In this document: piece by piece, positions 1-11,822 of the stretch | Layout of the letters: each line of letters opens with the position of its first letter | How positions within the stretch are numbered: the first letter of the stretch is position 1 | DNA from: Aquarana catesbeiana | Taxonomy: Eukaryota > Chordata > Amphibia > Anura > Ranidae | Direction: 5' to 3' | Assembly: GCF_042186555.1 (NCBI RefSeq) | Contig: NC_133325.1 | Coordinates: forward strand, 94,715,110 to 94,779,109 | Length of the DNA: 64,000 nucleotides | The notes under the pieces: model-generated | What the model was told of the DNA's origin: nothing | The model's database searches: none | Seen by the model: the letters and a program-made list of their open reading frames with translations, nothing else | Translations under genes and position numbers: made by a program

Positions 1-682
1 TGTTTGTACAAATTTTTGTTCGGAAATCTACTAATGTATACCCAGCTTTATGCTAAGCTTCTTCTGATTATAATACCAATGAAGGTGTAACCTATAATAG
101 CTAACTTAGATTTCAGCTGTAATATGTCCTCTTCATTTTAAATATAAAATTATGGCCTATCATTTGCAAAAAAATATATCATGTTTTAGTAAGGGGAAAA
201 AACACAATAAATTATTTCTACCCATCTTGAAAAACAAATTTCTTTAAGCAACTGACCCTGAATTTAGAAAGCCGTAAGGACCACTGAAGAAAATCTTTGC
301 CTTGATCAACTTTTAAAGCTTCTTTGTCGACAGCCAAAACAATGAAATAGGCCCCCATAAAAAAAGAATAATATTACTTACCTGTCTGGTAGGAGCAGAT
401 TCCTATCTTGCAGAGAAATGGCCAGTGAAGAATCCTCAGAATCTGCCACATGTCCAGGTGTATAATATTCCTGATCCCCACCACATGCTCAGTGCTGGAA
501 TTATAAGGGGACAAAATGGGAAAATTTTATAAAAAATAAATAACAAAATAATATAAAATATATTGTTCTATTAAATGTATCTTGGGAAGTAATACTTTGC
601 CTGCCATCTTTGGTAAAAGTTTTTACTCTGGACTGGTATATTGTATAGTTTTTAAAAACAAATTTTGGAAGCTCAAGCAAAC
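1..682. other. unassigned AT-rich DNA
   Basis: No gene or repeat family is recognised here. The sequence is AT-rich with short A and T runs and stops in all frames. It leads into a unit duplicated about 1 kb downstream. Confidence 0.5.
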
Positions 683-882
683 CACACTGCTTAAAAACTG
701 GCTCTTGTCTCAACTCAACTCAACGCACTTGCCTGAGAAAAGTAGCAGCAAGAGGCAACTTGAGGGAGGACGCGTCAGCCTCCCCATCCTGCATTCTTCT
801 TGGTTCCACTTTCCTCATGCAACTGGAGCCAAGACAAACACAGTTACCAAGTATTCATTGGTAAGACTTTCTATGATTTCCT
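683..882. repeat. duplicated ~200-bp unit, copy 1
   Basis: This unit closely matches 1665-1873 in the same orientation, about 980 bp away. Shared landmarks are AAAACTGGCTCTTGTCTCA near the start, AGCCTCCCCATCCTGCATTC in the middle and ACCAAGTATTCATTGGTAAG near the end. The copies differ by scattered substitutions and small indels, so this is an old local duplication or two members of one dispersed repeat. The match stops where the MITE at 883 begins. Confidence 0.7.
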
Positions 883-1145
883 GGGTTGATTTACTAAAGG
901 CATATAGTTTGTGCACTTTGCAAGTGCAGTTGTGCGCTTTTTCTTAGTAAATGTAAATGTAGTTAAGCTTCAATTTGTAAAATGTACCCAATCGGGTGCA
1001 AGGAAAATTTAAACAGAATTTTTGCTTGCACATGATTGGATGATGGAAATAAGCAGAGCTTTAACGCATTAAACCAGCTCTGGGGAAAAAAAGTTCAATT
1101 GACTTGAAACATACACACTCTTTTTGCCTTTAGTAAATCAACCCC
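883..1145. mobile_element. MITE with 20-bp terminal inverted repeats (GGGTTGATTTACTAAAGGCA)
   Basis: The left end GGGTTGATTTACTAAAGGCA (883-902) is perfectly repeated in inverted orientation at 1125-1144. The interior is AT-rich and non-coding, with a GATTGGATGATGGAA box that recurs in the half copy at 4655-4803. I recall this TTGATTTACTAAA-ended family as common in ranid frogs; the superfamily is unclear because no convincing target duplication is visible. It sits at the edge of a duplicated unit. Confidence 0.75.
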
Positions 1146-1664
1146 ATAGAGCTCTTAAAGAAGGTGGCCTATGACTGCATGCGTGTGTACACACGTGACA
1201 GAATGACATTATGTCATGCATTTTAAAAATGTGTGACTGTCATTGAGAATGTAAACCAACTCCGTGGATGAGGGCCCCTTAAACCTGAAGTGCCCCGGGC
1301 AACCCAAGGTCTAAATCTGGCTCTACAAATGCTGTGGATCCACTCAGTGGCTGCAATGTAACTGCAGAACACAGTAGTTAGCTAGTGACCAGTAGGTTAA
1401 ACCACAGCATGAAGCAGAAGAAGAGCAGTGTGCCGGATGCTGAAGTTTGTTCAGTCGCCAAGAAAGCCAAGATAGAAGTAGAATCCCACCAGAAAGAAGA
1501 ACTCTTACTTCAATTCTTTTCGTTTTCTGACCCCAAAGGACAAAGTACAGTACAAGCAATACCTTTCCCTATGTCCCTACATGCTTTATAAACCCGGCTA
1601 CATGGTCAGACAAGGTGTTCCCTCCCCCTCGCGGCTGCCCAGGGGGAGGGAACAGCAGGTAGAT
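1146..1664. other. unassigned DNA between duplicated units
   Basis: No recognisable gene or repeat. Short open frames occur on both strands but overlap each other and resemble no family I know. Confidence 0.45.
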
Positions 1665-1873
1665 GGCTGCTTGAAAACTGGCTCTTGTCTCAGCTCCATG
1701 CACTTGTTGAGACAAACACCAGCAAGAAGCAAGCTGAGGGAGGACACATCAGCCTCCCCATCCTGCATTCTTCTTGGTGCCACTTTTCTCAGGCAACTGG
1801 AGCCAAGACAAGCATCAGTTATCAAACATGGTTACCAAGTATTCATTGGTAAGACTTCCTATGATTTTCTGCC
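1665..1873. repeat. duplicated ~200-bp unit, copy 2
   Basis: Direct-orientation partner of 683-882. It lacks the MITE that follows copy 1, and its sequence continues past the point where the MITE begins in copy 1, which suggests the MITE inserted after the duplication. Confidence 0.7.
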
Positions 1874-3194
1874 TAACTTGGGGGATAAGGGGATGGATCT
1901 AAGGAACACAGACAGCAATAATAAACTGATAGTTGCTCTAAGCCATCTATGTTCTATGCATATTCTATCTGCAACAAAATAAAACCTTTTGGTGAAAGTT
2001 GGGCTTTAGGTTTAAGATTAAAATTTGGACTTTTTCATATTCACCACTTCCAGTCTGTCCAATAGGGAGGTGAAGGTTTGGACCTGATAGTTATTTTCCA
2101 TGCTCTGGTTGGAAACTGCATAACAAACCAGCCTGGTTTGGGACTAATAGTGTTTTAAAGAAATAAACTGCTAATGCATGCTGGAGGTGGCCACTTTGTA
2201 GTCTGGGGACCAACTCAGTATGCTTGAATGCTTTAAATGTACTTCAAATTGTAAAAATAAAATCAATTTTCATTGAAAAATGCATTTGCACTTTTACTGT
2301 CTGGTGCTAACAGTGATATGTGATTAGAAATATATTCTAAATGATGCTGGTAATACAAATAAGTATGCACATCCCATTTCTGTAACTATGCATGTGTGTA
2401 TACATTACTGGAAAAAGTAACATCTATTTGTCATTGTTCTGTGACAAAAGATGGAGCAAATGTGTTGGAGCAAATGCATGAAAAACTGCAGTAATCCAAT
2501 TTATTGGAGTTCCCTTTAAAATAATGTTTTCTATGTTAAGAAAATAGCAGAAACTGAGATTCCCTATGCTTTCTTTATCAAATAATACATTACTAAATAC
2601 TGTATGAAATATGCTCTCTTGGGACGGAAAGTGATTAACCTATTTAATAACCAGAATATGTTGCATTTATTAGCTAAAAGAGATAACCATAAATCTTTTG
2701 AAAACCACATAAAATATGTATTTTTATTAAACATGACCTGGGAGAAACCAGGCATGAATATTTATGCGTAGATAGAAAATGGATCACATTTCTCTCAGTT
2801 TCAAATTTGGATTCTGTGAAATGAGTCTGTTTGTTCTCATGCCCAAAATCTGTCCTACACTGTCCTGTTGTCTGGAACATAATGGAATCTAATGTTAGAG
2901 TCGGACAGTGGTTACTGAGACGTTGCCAGCTTCACTAATGAACATGTGCTTCCAATAATTACATGACTACTTGTACGTCGGTTGGCAAGTAGTCAAGTAA
3001 TTTATGTTGCAGGGGTAACAGATGGAGACTTTAAATAAAATAAACAAATAAAATTAGGGATAATCCTTAAAATGATTTTTTATTTTAGGGGCAAAAATTT
3101 GATGTGAGAAAAATCGTAGGCATTGGGCTGTATTGTTGTTTCCATTGACCTAGAAAAAGAACCAAATGTGAAGGTCCACATATTTCTATTGTCT
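1874..3194. other. unassigned AT-rich DNA
   Basis: No gene, RNA or recognisable repeat. Only short, overlapping open frames are present. Confidence 0.45.
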
Positions 3195-3515
3195 ATAGTG
3201 ACATAGCATAAGGAATGATGGGGATGGTCATAGCTGGGACTAGTTTAAATTAGAGAAATGAGCAGCAATTCCCTTTAGTGGAGGTGGGGGCAAAGCTGGG
3301 ACTAGCGATGATTAGGAAGACGAGCAACAATTCCCATTTAGTGGGATAAGGGAGGGAAACATTACTGGGAATGGCAATGATTAGATGAAAAGAATTGACA
3401 ACAGGTTCCACATATTGAAATAAGAGGGGGACATAGCTGAGACTAGTGATGATTATATTGAGAGAAGAGGCGGCAAATCCCCCACACTGGAATAGGGGTG
3501 GTGTGCATAGATTCG
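3195..3515. repeat. degenerate minisatellite, unit ~62-70 bp
   Basis: About four diverged units are marked by recurring GCTGGGACTAG or GCTGAGACTAG boxes at 3233, 3295, ~3362 and 3434, each followed by GATGATTAG-like and CAATTCCC-like blocks. The apparent 93-residue minus-strand frame here is a by-product of the tandem structure. Confidence 0.6.
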
Positions 3516-4654
3516 GAATATTTCCAACCAACCAATTTTTTTTTTTTAGTATGGTGGTTTAAGTACTTGTAAACATTGCATTTTGTGGGGTTTTAGTTCT
3601 AGAAATCTCTCCTTAACTTTATATGTGTAGAGTTTTCTTTTCTTTTTACCAGCCATGTTCTCCAGCCATGGGGCACTTTTCGTATTATGTATGTATAATG
3701 GATTTTGCTTTGTCCTATTATGTTGTGTTGTATATTAGATGTAATTTCTGTTATTAAAGAGTCAAATTTATCTTATAGAATGGACTTTCTGACATATATG
3801 TGATAGGCATTGATCCTGAAGGAGAGAACCAATTATGAAACAAGCCAAGCGCAGACACCACTAATAGACAGTTGCATATACTGAAAATTATTATGTCATA
3901 TTTCTTTTTTCTATAATGCAGATGGCCATATTTTATGGATATGAATGGACTCTGTCCTTTTATTCTTATTTGTATAATAATGCTGTTATGGTTATGTATG
4001 TTCCTTCTGTATAGCACATTAGAGTTCAGTTTCTCCTTAAAAAAGGTTTTACTTGTATTGGTGGTAGGGATGGTCTCTACAGAGGTTGTAAAAGTTTATA
4101 ATATGCACCAACCCTCTGGTTCTGTTTGTAATTTTTTATTAGACTGGATATTTTAGTTTGATCTGCCAAGAATAGGCAAAAAATATGCCCCATCCAAACC
4201 ATAATTAATTAATAGGGATATGCAAAACTGAAATTTCACCATTTTGGTAAAGTGCACAAGTGTCAAAGGAAAAAGCAGAATTAAGGTAGCCTTTGGTTGC
4301 TTTTAAGGGTGAAATGGTCTTTAAATAGCCCCTGAGCACTGTGGAAACTCCTTTCAATTATCTGAACCTGTTCTTGTGACCCCTGATTATTTTACTTTTT
4401 TTTTATTTTTGCAGAAAGAGAAATAGACAGACAGTAAAAAAAAAATATAAATTGTAAATGCTCAAATAGCAGTAAAATACTCAAAATTAAAAAGAAAAGG
4501 AAAAAAAAACACAAATACAAAGAACATGAAATAAATTATACCAAACTACCTTTAATACAGCTAAAAAATATATATTTTTTAAGTAGATTTTGTCAGGTCA
4601 GTGAGTGAAATGAGTGCATATATGTATATATTATTATTCATATTCCTTATTCAT
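3516..4654. other. unassigned AT-rich DNA with homopolymer runs
   Basis: A long T run at 3537-3549 and A runs near 4436-4510 are the only notable structure. No coding potential is recognised. Confidence 0.45.
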
Positions 4655-4803
4655 ATATACTCAAATTATCTGCACACATCTTATTTGCCTGATTGGATGA
4701 TGGAAGTCAGCAGAGCTTTCCCTAATTCACTAAGTTCTGCAAAGTGCAACTTCCATTGCAAAGTACACAGTCTCTTAGACTGTAGTAAATCAATCCACCC
4801 ATG
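4655..4803. mobile_element. half copy of the TTTACTAAA-ended MITE
   Basis: GATTGGATGATGGAAGTCAG followed by an AGAGCTTT block and the terminal TAGTAAATCAATCCACCC match the right half of the element at 883-1145. The left terminal repeat is missing, so this is a truncated copy. Confidence 0.6.
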
Positions 4804-6526
4804 TTCAAGCCAATACACTGAGAAATTAATTGAATCACTTTAGAGTTTTGTTAAATTTTTCCAATAAACTTTTAAAAGTTTTCAGATTGATGCCAAATAA
4901 AATTGCATGAAATGATCATTGCAGACAACCAGCTGATTAAATAGGTGGGTCAAACAATCCATCACATGAAAAATTGACAAGTAAGCATTAGATATACTAG
5001 TTACAGGTGATCACATGCACAAACTCATAAGTGGGTATGCACACATGGTGTGTTCAATGGAGACAAGTGACCATGATACATTTCATGCCCCATTGCCAAA
5101 GACTGGAGGTTAATGGCAAAAATGGTCTTGAGGTGATGAATGCACTGGTTGGAAGATATTAATTGCTGGTTGCTGATAAAGTAATTGTTAGTAAACATTG
5201 AAAAAATGTCACCATCTGTGGACTTCTGTACTATGATTTTTGACTTTGCCAAATTTTAGGTAACAAATATATAAAAACTCCAGACCCCTGGTCATTAAGG
5301 TTTTAAACGAAAGTCATAAATTGCCTGCAGTAAAAATGAGAATAGGAGGAAACAATTCTTTTACTTTTTTTTGTCCAAGGTTTACCTCTGGACAAAACAA
5401 TGAGTCAAGAAAAAAAAAAGAGTAAAAGGAGTAAAATGTCTCTCAGTTGTACAATATTCCCACTGCATAGACAGAATATATTTAGTTACAGAATGGAAGC
5501 ATTAAATGTCATTATGAAGTGAATCCAATGTCTTGAGGCTAGAATTTAAGAAAATCACGATAAGCTTTTTAAAACATTAGAAACAGCTTAATGCAGCTAA
5601 AAGGCAACATTTGCCAGCCGCAGGTTTTGATGGGTTGAGGAGAGTCATTGGGTTCTGTTGACACACACTCCTAGGCTAATCCATTGTAGATACTATTGCC
5701 GGCATACACAGTGACGTGAATTTTCCAGTTTGGTACACCAATCCCATCCTAAGGACTGAGGCTTTTCTTAATGTTATTAAGATAATAAAACAGAAAAATC
5801 GCTCTACAGATTTGATCAGGTGATGTCGTGCAGAAGTGTGAGGCTGAAATGAAAATTCCATCTGAAAGCTATTTCAGAGTTCCAAACTTCTGTGTGCATT
5901 AAAGTATATGACTTTGCAACCTGGTAGCAGAATTTATGGACATAAGGAAAGTTTAGCTAAATGTATTTAATCCACGACGTGCACCACAAGGACAATATAG
6001 TATCTCTTTGCATTGATTGTTAGGCAGGTTAAGAGTGTTTGGTAAATGCATTTATTCTCAATTTAGCTTGCTTTAAAACGCTGGCTGTGTCATGAAAAAA
6101 AAAAAATATTATGCTGATTAAGGTGTATTTTGTTCAGTCTTTTATTCATGTGTAAATCCTTTAAAGACACAGCATAATATATCTTTTTTAGTTAGTATAA
6201 CTTTTGTTAAAAAATACAGCATGTCATATTATTATATATTACTGTCCCTATAATGCTGACCCCACCCTTTGCTGGCACTGCCATATTTGAAATTCTGGTG
6301 CGTGCATAAATGTGCTGAAGGAAACATCCCTGCACATGCGCAGGAAACTATACACATGTAAAACCTGCACATGGCACATATGCGGAAGGTCTCTGCTAGG
6401 TTAAGGTGTACATACATGGAAATTATCACAACATCAGTCTCATCAAGGCCTAGGCAAGAAAGGAGGAAGTGCTGCACTGCAGCACAAGAAGGATCTGGGT
6501 GTTCTGGTAGATTATTCACTTGCCTA
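4804..6526. other. unassigned AT-rich DNA
   Basis: No recognisable gene or transposon ends. A microsatellite-like A run lies near 6098-6107. Short open frames lack any familiar motif. Confidence 0.45.
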
Positions 6527-7556
6527 CTGGGCACTTAAACCCCCTCCTGCCCAGACCAATTTTTACCTTCCAGCGCTGTACCCAAATTCAATGTTTATCA
6601 TTTTTTTCACACAAATAGAGCTTTCTTTTGGTGGTATTTAATCACAGCTGTGGTTTTTATTTTTTGCTAAACAAACAAAAAAAGATGGAAAATTTTGAAA
6701 AAAAAAACATGTTTCATAGTTTGTTATAAAATTTTGCAAACGGGTAATTTTTCTCCTTCATTGATATGCGCTGATGAGGCGGCTCTGGTGGACACTGATA
6801 GGCTGCACTGGTGGGCACTGATAGGCACAGTTAAGGCGGCACTGGTAGGCCCAGATTAGGCGGCACTGATGGGCACAGTTAAGGCGGCACTGATGGCCAC
6901 TGATAAGATGGCACTGATGGGCCCTGATGGGTGGCACTGATGGGTGGCACTGATGGGCACTGATAGGTACCACTGATAGATGGCACTGATGGGCACTGAT
7001 AGGTGGCACTGATAGGTGGCACTGATGGGCACTGATGGGCGGCACTGATGGGCACTGGTAGGTGACACTGATGGGAACTGATAGGTGGCCTTGATGTGGC
7101 CTTGATGTGCAGCACTGTTGATGAGGCACTGATTGTGGGCACTGATAGGCAACACTGTTGTGTACTGTTGGTGGCACTGGCAGGTGGCACAGGTGGGCAC
7201 TGAGGAGCTGGTGGCAGCTCTCCATGATCGGGATCGATGTCCCTCACACAGCTGCCGGTGGTTGGCTTTTCTTTTCTTCTCACGCTGTCAGCGTGAGGGG
7301 AAAAAATAGCCAATTACCGGCTCTGTTTACATCACATGATCAGCTGTCATTGGCTGACAGCTGATCACATGGTAAGGGGTCGGGATAGACTCCTTACTCC
7401 GATCTGTGATCCATCGAGTCTCATAGACTTGCTGACCACAGAGCGTGCCGCGCACGCCCTGCAGGGTGCGCGCAGGCTGCTCAGGCAGGGAGGACGTCAA
7501 TAGCAGGTCTGCTCTGTAGCCATCATTGGGCTATAGTGTGGATCTGAACAGGTTAA
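6527..7556. mobile_element. TTAA-type MITE containing a 23-bp minisatellite
   Basis: The right end is GGTTAA (7551-7556). The left end is a degraded relative of TTAACCACTTAAGCCCC: the GCACTTAAACCCCC at 6531 is preceded by CTGG where TTAA is expected. The AAATAGAGCTTTCTTTTGGT block (6616-6635) and the following TTTTTATTTTTTGC tract are shared with 14671-15597, 29245-29800 and, inverted, 30376-31396. TTAA duplications are typical of piggyBac and Kolobok elements; which one applies here is inference. There is no transposase. The interior is dominated by the GGCACTGAT minisatellite. Confidence 0.7.
6766..7205. repeat. GGGCACTGAT/GGTGGCACTGAT minisatellite inside the TTAA MITE
   Basis: Units alternate 10 bp (GGGCACTGAT) and about 13 bp (AGGTGGCACTGAT), giving a roughly 23-bp higher unit, best preserved at 6910-7070. 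Long repetitive open frames on the minus strand here are artefacts of the array. The same array occurs in reverse complement at 30594-31120. Confidence 0.85.
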
Positions 7557-7599
7557 AGGCTCAATAATAGCATGCAATGACAAGTTGCAGTTTCCAGAG

Positions 7600-8375
7600 C
7601 AATATCTTTTCTTGTATTAAAAGAGGTATGGACTGCAGAGAGAGAGACAAATCATTTTACCCCTGTACAAATCATTAGTAAGAGCAGTTCAGTTTTGGGC
7701 ACCAGTTCACAAATCAGGACATTGGGGAACTGGAGAAAGTGCAGAGAAGGGCAATCATACTGATAAGAGGCATGGAGGAGCTCAGTTATGAGGAAAGATT
7801 AGAGGAACTGAATTTATTCTCTCTTGAGAAGAGGAGATTAAGGGGGATAAGATCAACATGTATAAATACATAGGTGGCTCATATAATGAACTTGGAGTAG
7901 AGTTATTCACTTTAAGGTCATCACAGAGGAAAACAAATTTAACCTCCAAATATGGAAAGACTTCTTCACAGTAAGAGCTGTGAAAATATGGAATAGACTC
8001 CCTCAAGAGCTGTTTGTGGGCAGCTCAGTAGATTCTTTTTAAAAAAAGGCTTGAATTGTATCCTAAATGCACCAAATATAACTTGATATTGATATTTACC
8101 AATAAATTTGAACCAGGGAATATAAAATTGCCTCTCGGGGGATAAGGAAGAATTTTTTTCCCCAGCTGGAGCAAATTTGATCATGCTTTATTGGGTTTCT
8201 ATGTGTCCTTTGAGCCCTCCTTTGGATCAATTGTGGGTATAGGATTGTGTATATGGAGGTTTTTGATTTGTGTGTGTGTGTTTTGTTTTGTCTTGTTTTG
8301 TTTTTCTCTGTTGGTTGAACTGGATGGACTTGTGTGTTTTTTCAACCAAACTAACTATTTAACAAAAAAATAAAA
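7600..8375 (+). mobile_element. CR1/L2-like LINE, 3' end (5'-truncated, degenerate)
   Basis: Conceptual translation of 7615-7860 in shifting frames resembles the tail of the ORF2 reverse transcriptase: an IKRGMD block, then a QFWAPV block, an EEL-SYEERLEELNLFSLEKRRL-like block and a VYKY-like block. This is followed by a 3' untranslated region ending in TTGAACTGGATGGACTTGTG and TTTTTTCAACC, the usual CR1-type end. Several frameshifts and stops make it non-functional. The 5' portion is absent, as is normal for LINE insertions. It begins just after the TTAA MITE at 7556. Confidence 0.75.
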
Positions 8376-9240
8376 AATAAAAATTGTACCGAATTGTGAG
8401 TGGGCTGGAGCCAAGTGCAAATAACATGTTTTTTTTTAGGGTGAAGGTCTGCGTTAAAGATACAAGTAACACCCTCTTATTCATTTTCATTTTGCTGTGT
8501 AGAGTGGCAGAGAATATTAGTGTTTTGGTGTATCCATTAGGACATCTTTTGTTTGCTTCACATTGTCTTAATTTGTGAAAGTTCCAATCTGAACCAAACA
8601 GTAAGGACGGCCATAGAAGCAGGGCTAGTGATAAGCTCATGGTGTCCCGTACAGTCTACCTGACAGTACCAAGTTGATTGATGAGCTTGGCTGAATGCAC
8701 CAAGTTGATCGATGGGCTTGAGGGAAAATATTTTGTCCTCTCATCTCCTTCTCACTATATGAACACCCAGTCAAGCCCATCTTTATGTGTAAGATAGCCA
8801 AAATATATTCCTGAGGGTTGCCTTGCCATGTATACAAGTTCCATGTATACTTGTATGCTTGTAACTAGATTTATCAGTTGACAGCAGCCTTTGAAGCTCA
8901 TCTCCGGGCTTTATGTCCCCCTCACATAACACATTATTTTGATCCCCTGCCTACCTTGTGTCATACTTTTTGTGATGTAAAAATTTTCCAAAGTCATCAG
9001 GCCACTCATGTGACTCTGCAGGTTACACTTCCTTTTCACCTCTTTTTTGGGCTGGGTGGGCTTCACTAATACAGAGAGCAGGGGCAATGTAATGATGACA
9101 GCACCACTTTATGCACACTATGAGATCGCAGTGCATTGACGGCTGCTGATTGGCCAAAACATGCACCTGACCTGCATGCTTTGGCCAATCACAGTGCAAT
9201 CTGCTGTGAGAGCCATGATTGGCCAAAGGCAGGGTTTTTG
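8376..9240. other. unassigned DNA with a short hairpin
   Basis: No gene is recognised. A hairpin at 9147-9191 pairs TGATTGGCCAAA with TTTGGCCAATCA, so two CCAAT-type boxes face each other. This may already be part of the GC-rich hAT-related repeat that follows. Confidence 0.4.
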
Positions 9241-10270
9241 ACAATTCCTTTATTAAAAAAGAAAAAAAAGTGTCCCGCAATGTCCATCCATCTTCAAATA
9301 AGCCGCTTGATGGACCCGAAAAATAGAAAAAAAAAGCTCCGCCTCCATGGGAGGCCTCCCGGCGACTGCTTTCTCTTGGGTGCGACAGCTGTTATATAGG
9401 CATGGGTGGGGTCACCCGGTGACCTAACCGAGTGACCCCACCCCTTTCTGATGTCATGTGATGTCAGAGGTGGCTGGCTTCCAGATGCCGATAATCCCCC
9501 ACCCGCAGACCCCGACAACCAATAGCCTGAGTGGTCAGGAAGAGGTCCTTGCCCCCCCCATCCTGTCCTCCAGGCTGCATGTTTGAATAAGGGATTTTGG
9601 GGGGAACCCACGCCGATTTTTCTAAAATTTTGGTGTGGAGTTACCCTTAAAATCCATACCAGACCCGAAGGGCCTGGCATAGACGGGGGGGGCCCACGCC
9701 GTTTTTTTCCTTGATTTTTCATCTATATGGCTGGGAGCCCGCAATACATTACAGCTAGTTTGAATTAAATGTTTTCCTTTAGAAATGTCATTTTGCTGCG
9801 GCACTGTTCTACACATCACACAGATGTGCCACTTTACAGGCAGACTAAGGGGACCCCCCAGGCATGATATTTAAAGGAATATTTCATTTTTATTGTTTCA
9901 CTTTAAGCATTATTAATATCACTGCTTGTGAAAAAAAGTTGTTTTAAAAACTTTTTTTTGCATTGATACATGTCCTCTAGGGCAGTACTTGGGTCCCCCA
10001 AGTTATGGCAATAACTTGCATATAAAGCCTTTAAAATGAGCACTTTTGATTTTTCATGTTCGTGTCCCATAGAAAGGTGGTTGCAAAGGCAAATGTGTTT
10101 AATATGTATCAGAGATAGAGTTATTTACACAATTTTGAACACCTAGAGTTTATATGGGGCTGCCATGTTAGCCTGACTGACAAAACGTAATAGGCACCAA
10201 ATTACATGTTATTGCAGTGAGATCTCATTTTTTTGGCATGGGAACTTTGGGTTTTTGAGCTGTGTTGTAA
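9241..10270. mobile_element. hAT-related GC-rich repeat, incomplete copy
   Basis: The block contains AATTCCTTTATTAAAAA, a CCAGATGCCGATAA-like segment, ATCCATACCAGACCCGAAGG, and a tail with GTGCCACTTTACAGGCAGAC, TTGATACATGTCC and ATAACTTGCATATAAAGCC. All of these recur in 39338-41644, and the tail recurs in the hAT transposase relic at 46040-46380. The terminal TAGGGATGAGC end is missing, so the copy is truncated. Confidence 0.65.
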
Positions 10271-10755
10271 AAACAAAAAGGTCATAAGTTATTATCATAT
10301 CCACATCTTTACTGCTGCACCCTACTGGCAGGCGTCATTTTAAATATACAATGATTAGGGAATAAAATAATAATGAGTGAAAATATACATTTTTCTTTCT
10401 AGGGGCATAAATCAGCGCACTGCTTTAGTTGTTTATTACTCAGTATACAGTTTTTAATAGAATGGAGTGACCAACTATAAGTGAGGTGTGACAGTCCTTT
10501 AATGACAACTTTTTTGCTGTAATTTTATTTGTATTATTTGAATCATTAGTTGTCCTTGTGGCTTTAAATTATTAATTGACATTGAGACATGGCTCTGGTT
10601 TGACATTAATTATGTTCTAAATGCTTATGCATAATAAAATACTTGATTTACAAAATATATACATTTTTATTATATAAATCTCTCATGGGGTATGTTTCTG
10701 GATATGATTGATATTATCATGAAGGTACAATAAGCATCCCTAGAAGTAGTTTCTT
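10271..10755. other. unassigned AT-rich DNA
   Basis: No recognisable feature up to the TAA that flanks the Harbinger MITE. Confidence 0.4.
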
Positions 10756-10758
10756 TAA

Positions 10759-11162
10759 TGCCGCGTACACACGAGCGGACATTACGGCGGACTTTGCCCG
10801 GCGGACTGGATTTCGTCGGACAATTCGATGTGTGTGGGCTCCAGCGGACTTTGTTTTCTCAAAAGTTGGACGGACTTAGATTTGAAACTTGTTTAAAATG
10901 TATCCGTTGAAATCGAGTCCGGTCGAAAAGTCCGCCGTCTGTATGCTAGTTCGACGGACAAAAAGCCCTGCTAGGGCAGCTATTGGCTACTGGCTATGAA
11001 CTTCCTTGTTTTAGTCCGGTCGTACGTCATCACGTACGAATTCGACGGACTTTGGTGGATTGTGTGTAGGCAAGTCCGTTCATTCAGAAAGTCCGTCGGA
11101 AAGTACATCGAAAAGTCCGCCGGGCAAAGTCCGCCGTAATGTCCGCTCGTGTGTACGCGGCA
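10759..11162. mobile_element. Harbinger-type MITE, 404 bp, 49-bp perfect terminal repeats
   Basis: The first 49 bases, beginning TGCCGCGTACACACGAGC, are perfectly repeated in inverted orientation at the right end. The left flank is TAA and the right flank TAT, close to the 3-bp TWA duplications of PIF/Harbinger elements. There is no coding capacity. The perfect long inverted repeats suggest a fairly recent insertion. The outermost bases resemble those of the 7.27-kb element at 49555-56822 (TGCC-CGTACACACG), but the inner repeat is a different GGACTTTGCC-type sequence, so its mobiliser is probably a related but distinct Harbinger. Confidence 0.9.
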
Positions 11163-11386
11163 TATGTTATGTTTATATTTTTTTATTTTTTGGCTAATAG
11201 AGTATCTTCAGGTACATTTGATCAACTGAAACGCAGCAAATGTCTATTTTTACATCCATTACTCTATCCAGAAAGATATGAACATTTTCATTTTCAGTTC
11301 CATTAAATTCTGTTACCAGATCAGAGTTTTTTAGAAACTCCAATCAGTCAAGCTAAAAAAAAAGTGCATACCTACAGCCCTACTTG

Positions 11387-11814
11387 CATAGGTGTGCCCA
11401 GCCTATTGCATTAGGGTGTGCACCCCAAAGCTTAAACACACATGTGTGTGTGTAAATATATATAGGGTAGTAGGACAATGGACAGTGTTAGTAGGACAGA
11501 CGTTGGTGTCAGTAGAACAGTGGATGATGTCAGTAGGGAAGAGATTGGTGTCAGCAGTTTATTTTTTATTATTACTTTTTTACAATAATTTTTATTATTA
11601 TTATTTTTTTTTCTGAGTCCCACTGGGGGCTTTGGTGAAATATCAGGAGTCTAAACAGACCCTTGATGTCTCACTTTGGAGAAAAAGAAAGGGACTGAGG
11701 ACAGAGATTCCCCAGTCCATTTCTCTGCAGCCAAGCAGCAGAGACAATCTGCGCAGCACAGGGTGATTAGGGTGTGCCCAGGCACACCTGGCACACTCTG
11801 TGCGCACACCTATG
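11387..11814. mobile_element. hAT-type MITE, 428 bp, with perfect 8-bp target duplication CCTACTTG
   Basis: The left end CATAGGTGTGCCCA (11387-11400) and right end TGCGCACACCTATG (11801-11814) are inverted repeats with one mismatch. The element is flanked by CCTACTTG at 11379-11386 and 11815-11822. A perfect 8-bp duplication is diagnostic of the hAT superfamily. The interior holds a short array of ~28-32-bp units around GTCAGTAGGACAG (11466-11555) and a T-rich stretch. No transposase. Confidence 0.9.
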
Positions 11815-11822
11815 CCTACTTG

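Noticed and set aside
6758..7313. Long repetitive His/Pro/Ser frames
   Set aside because: Produced by the GGCACTGAT minisatellite; open in several frames at once.
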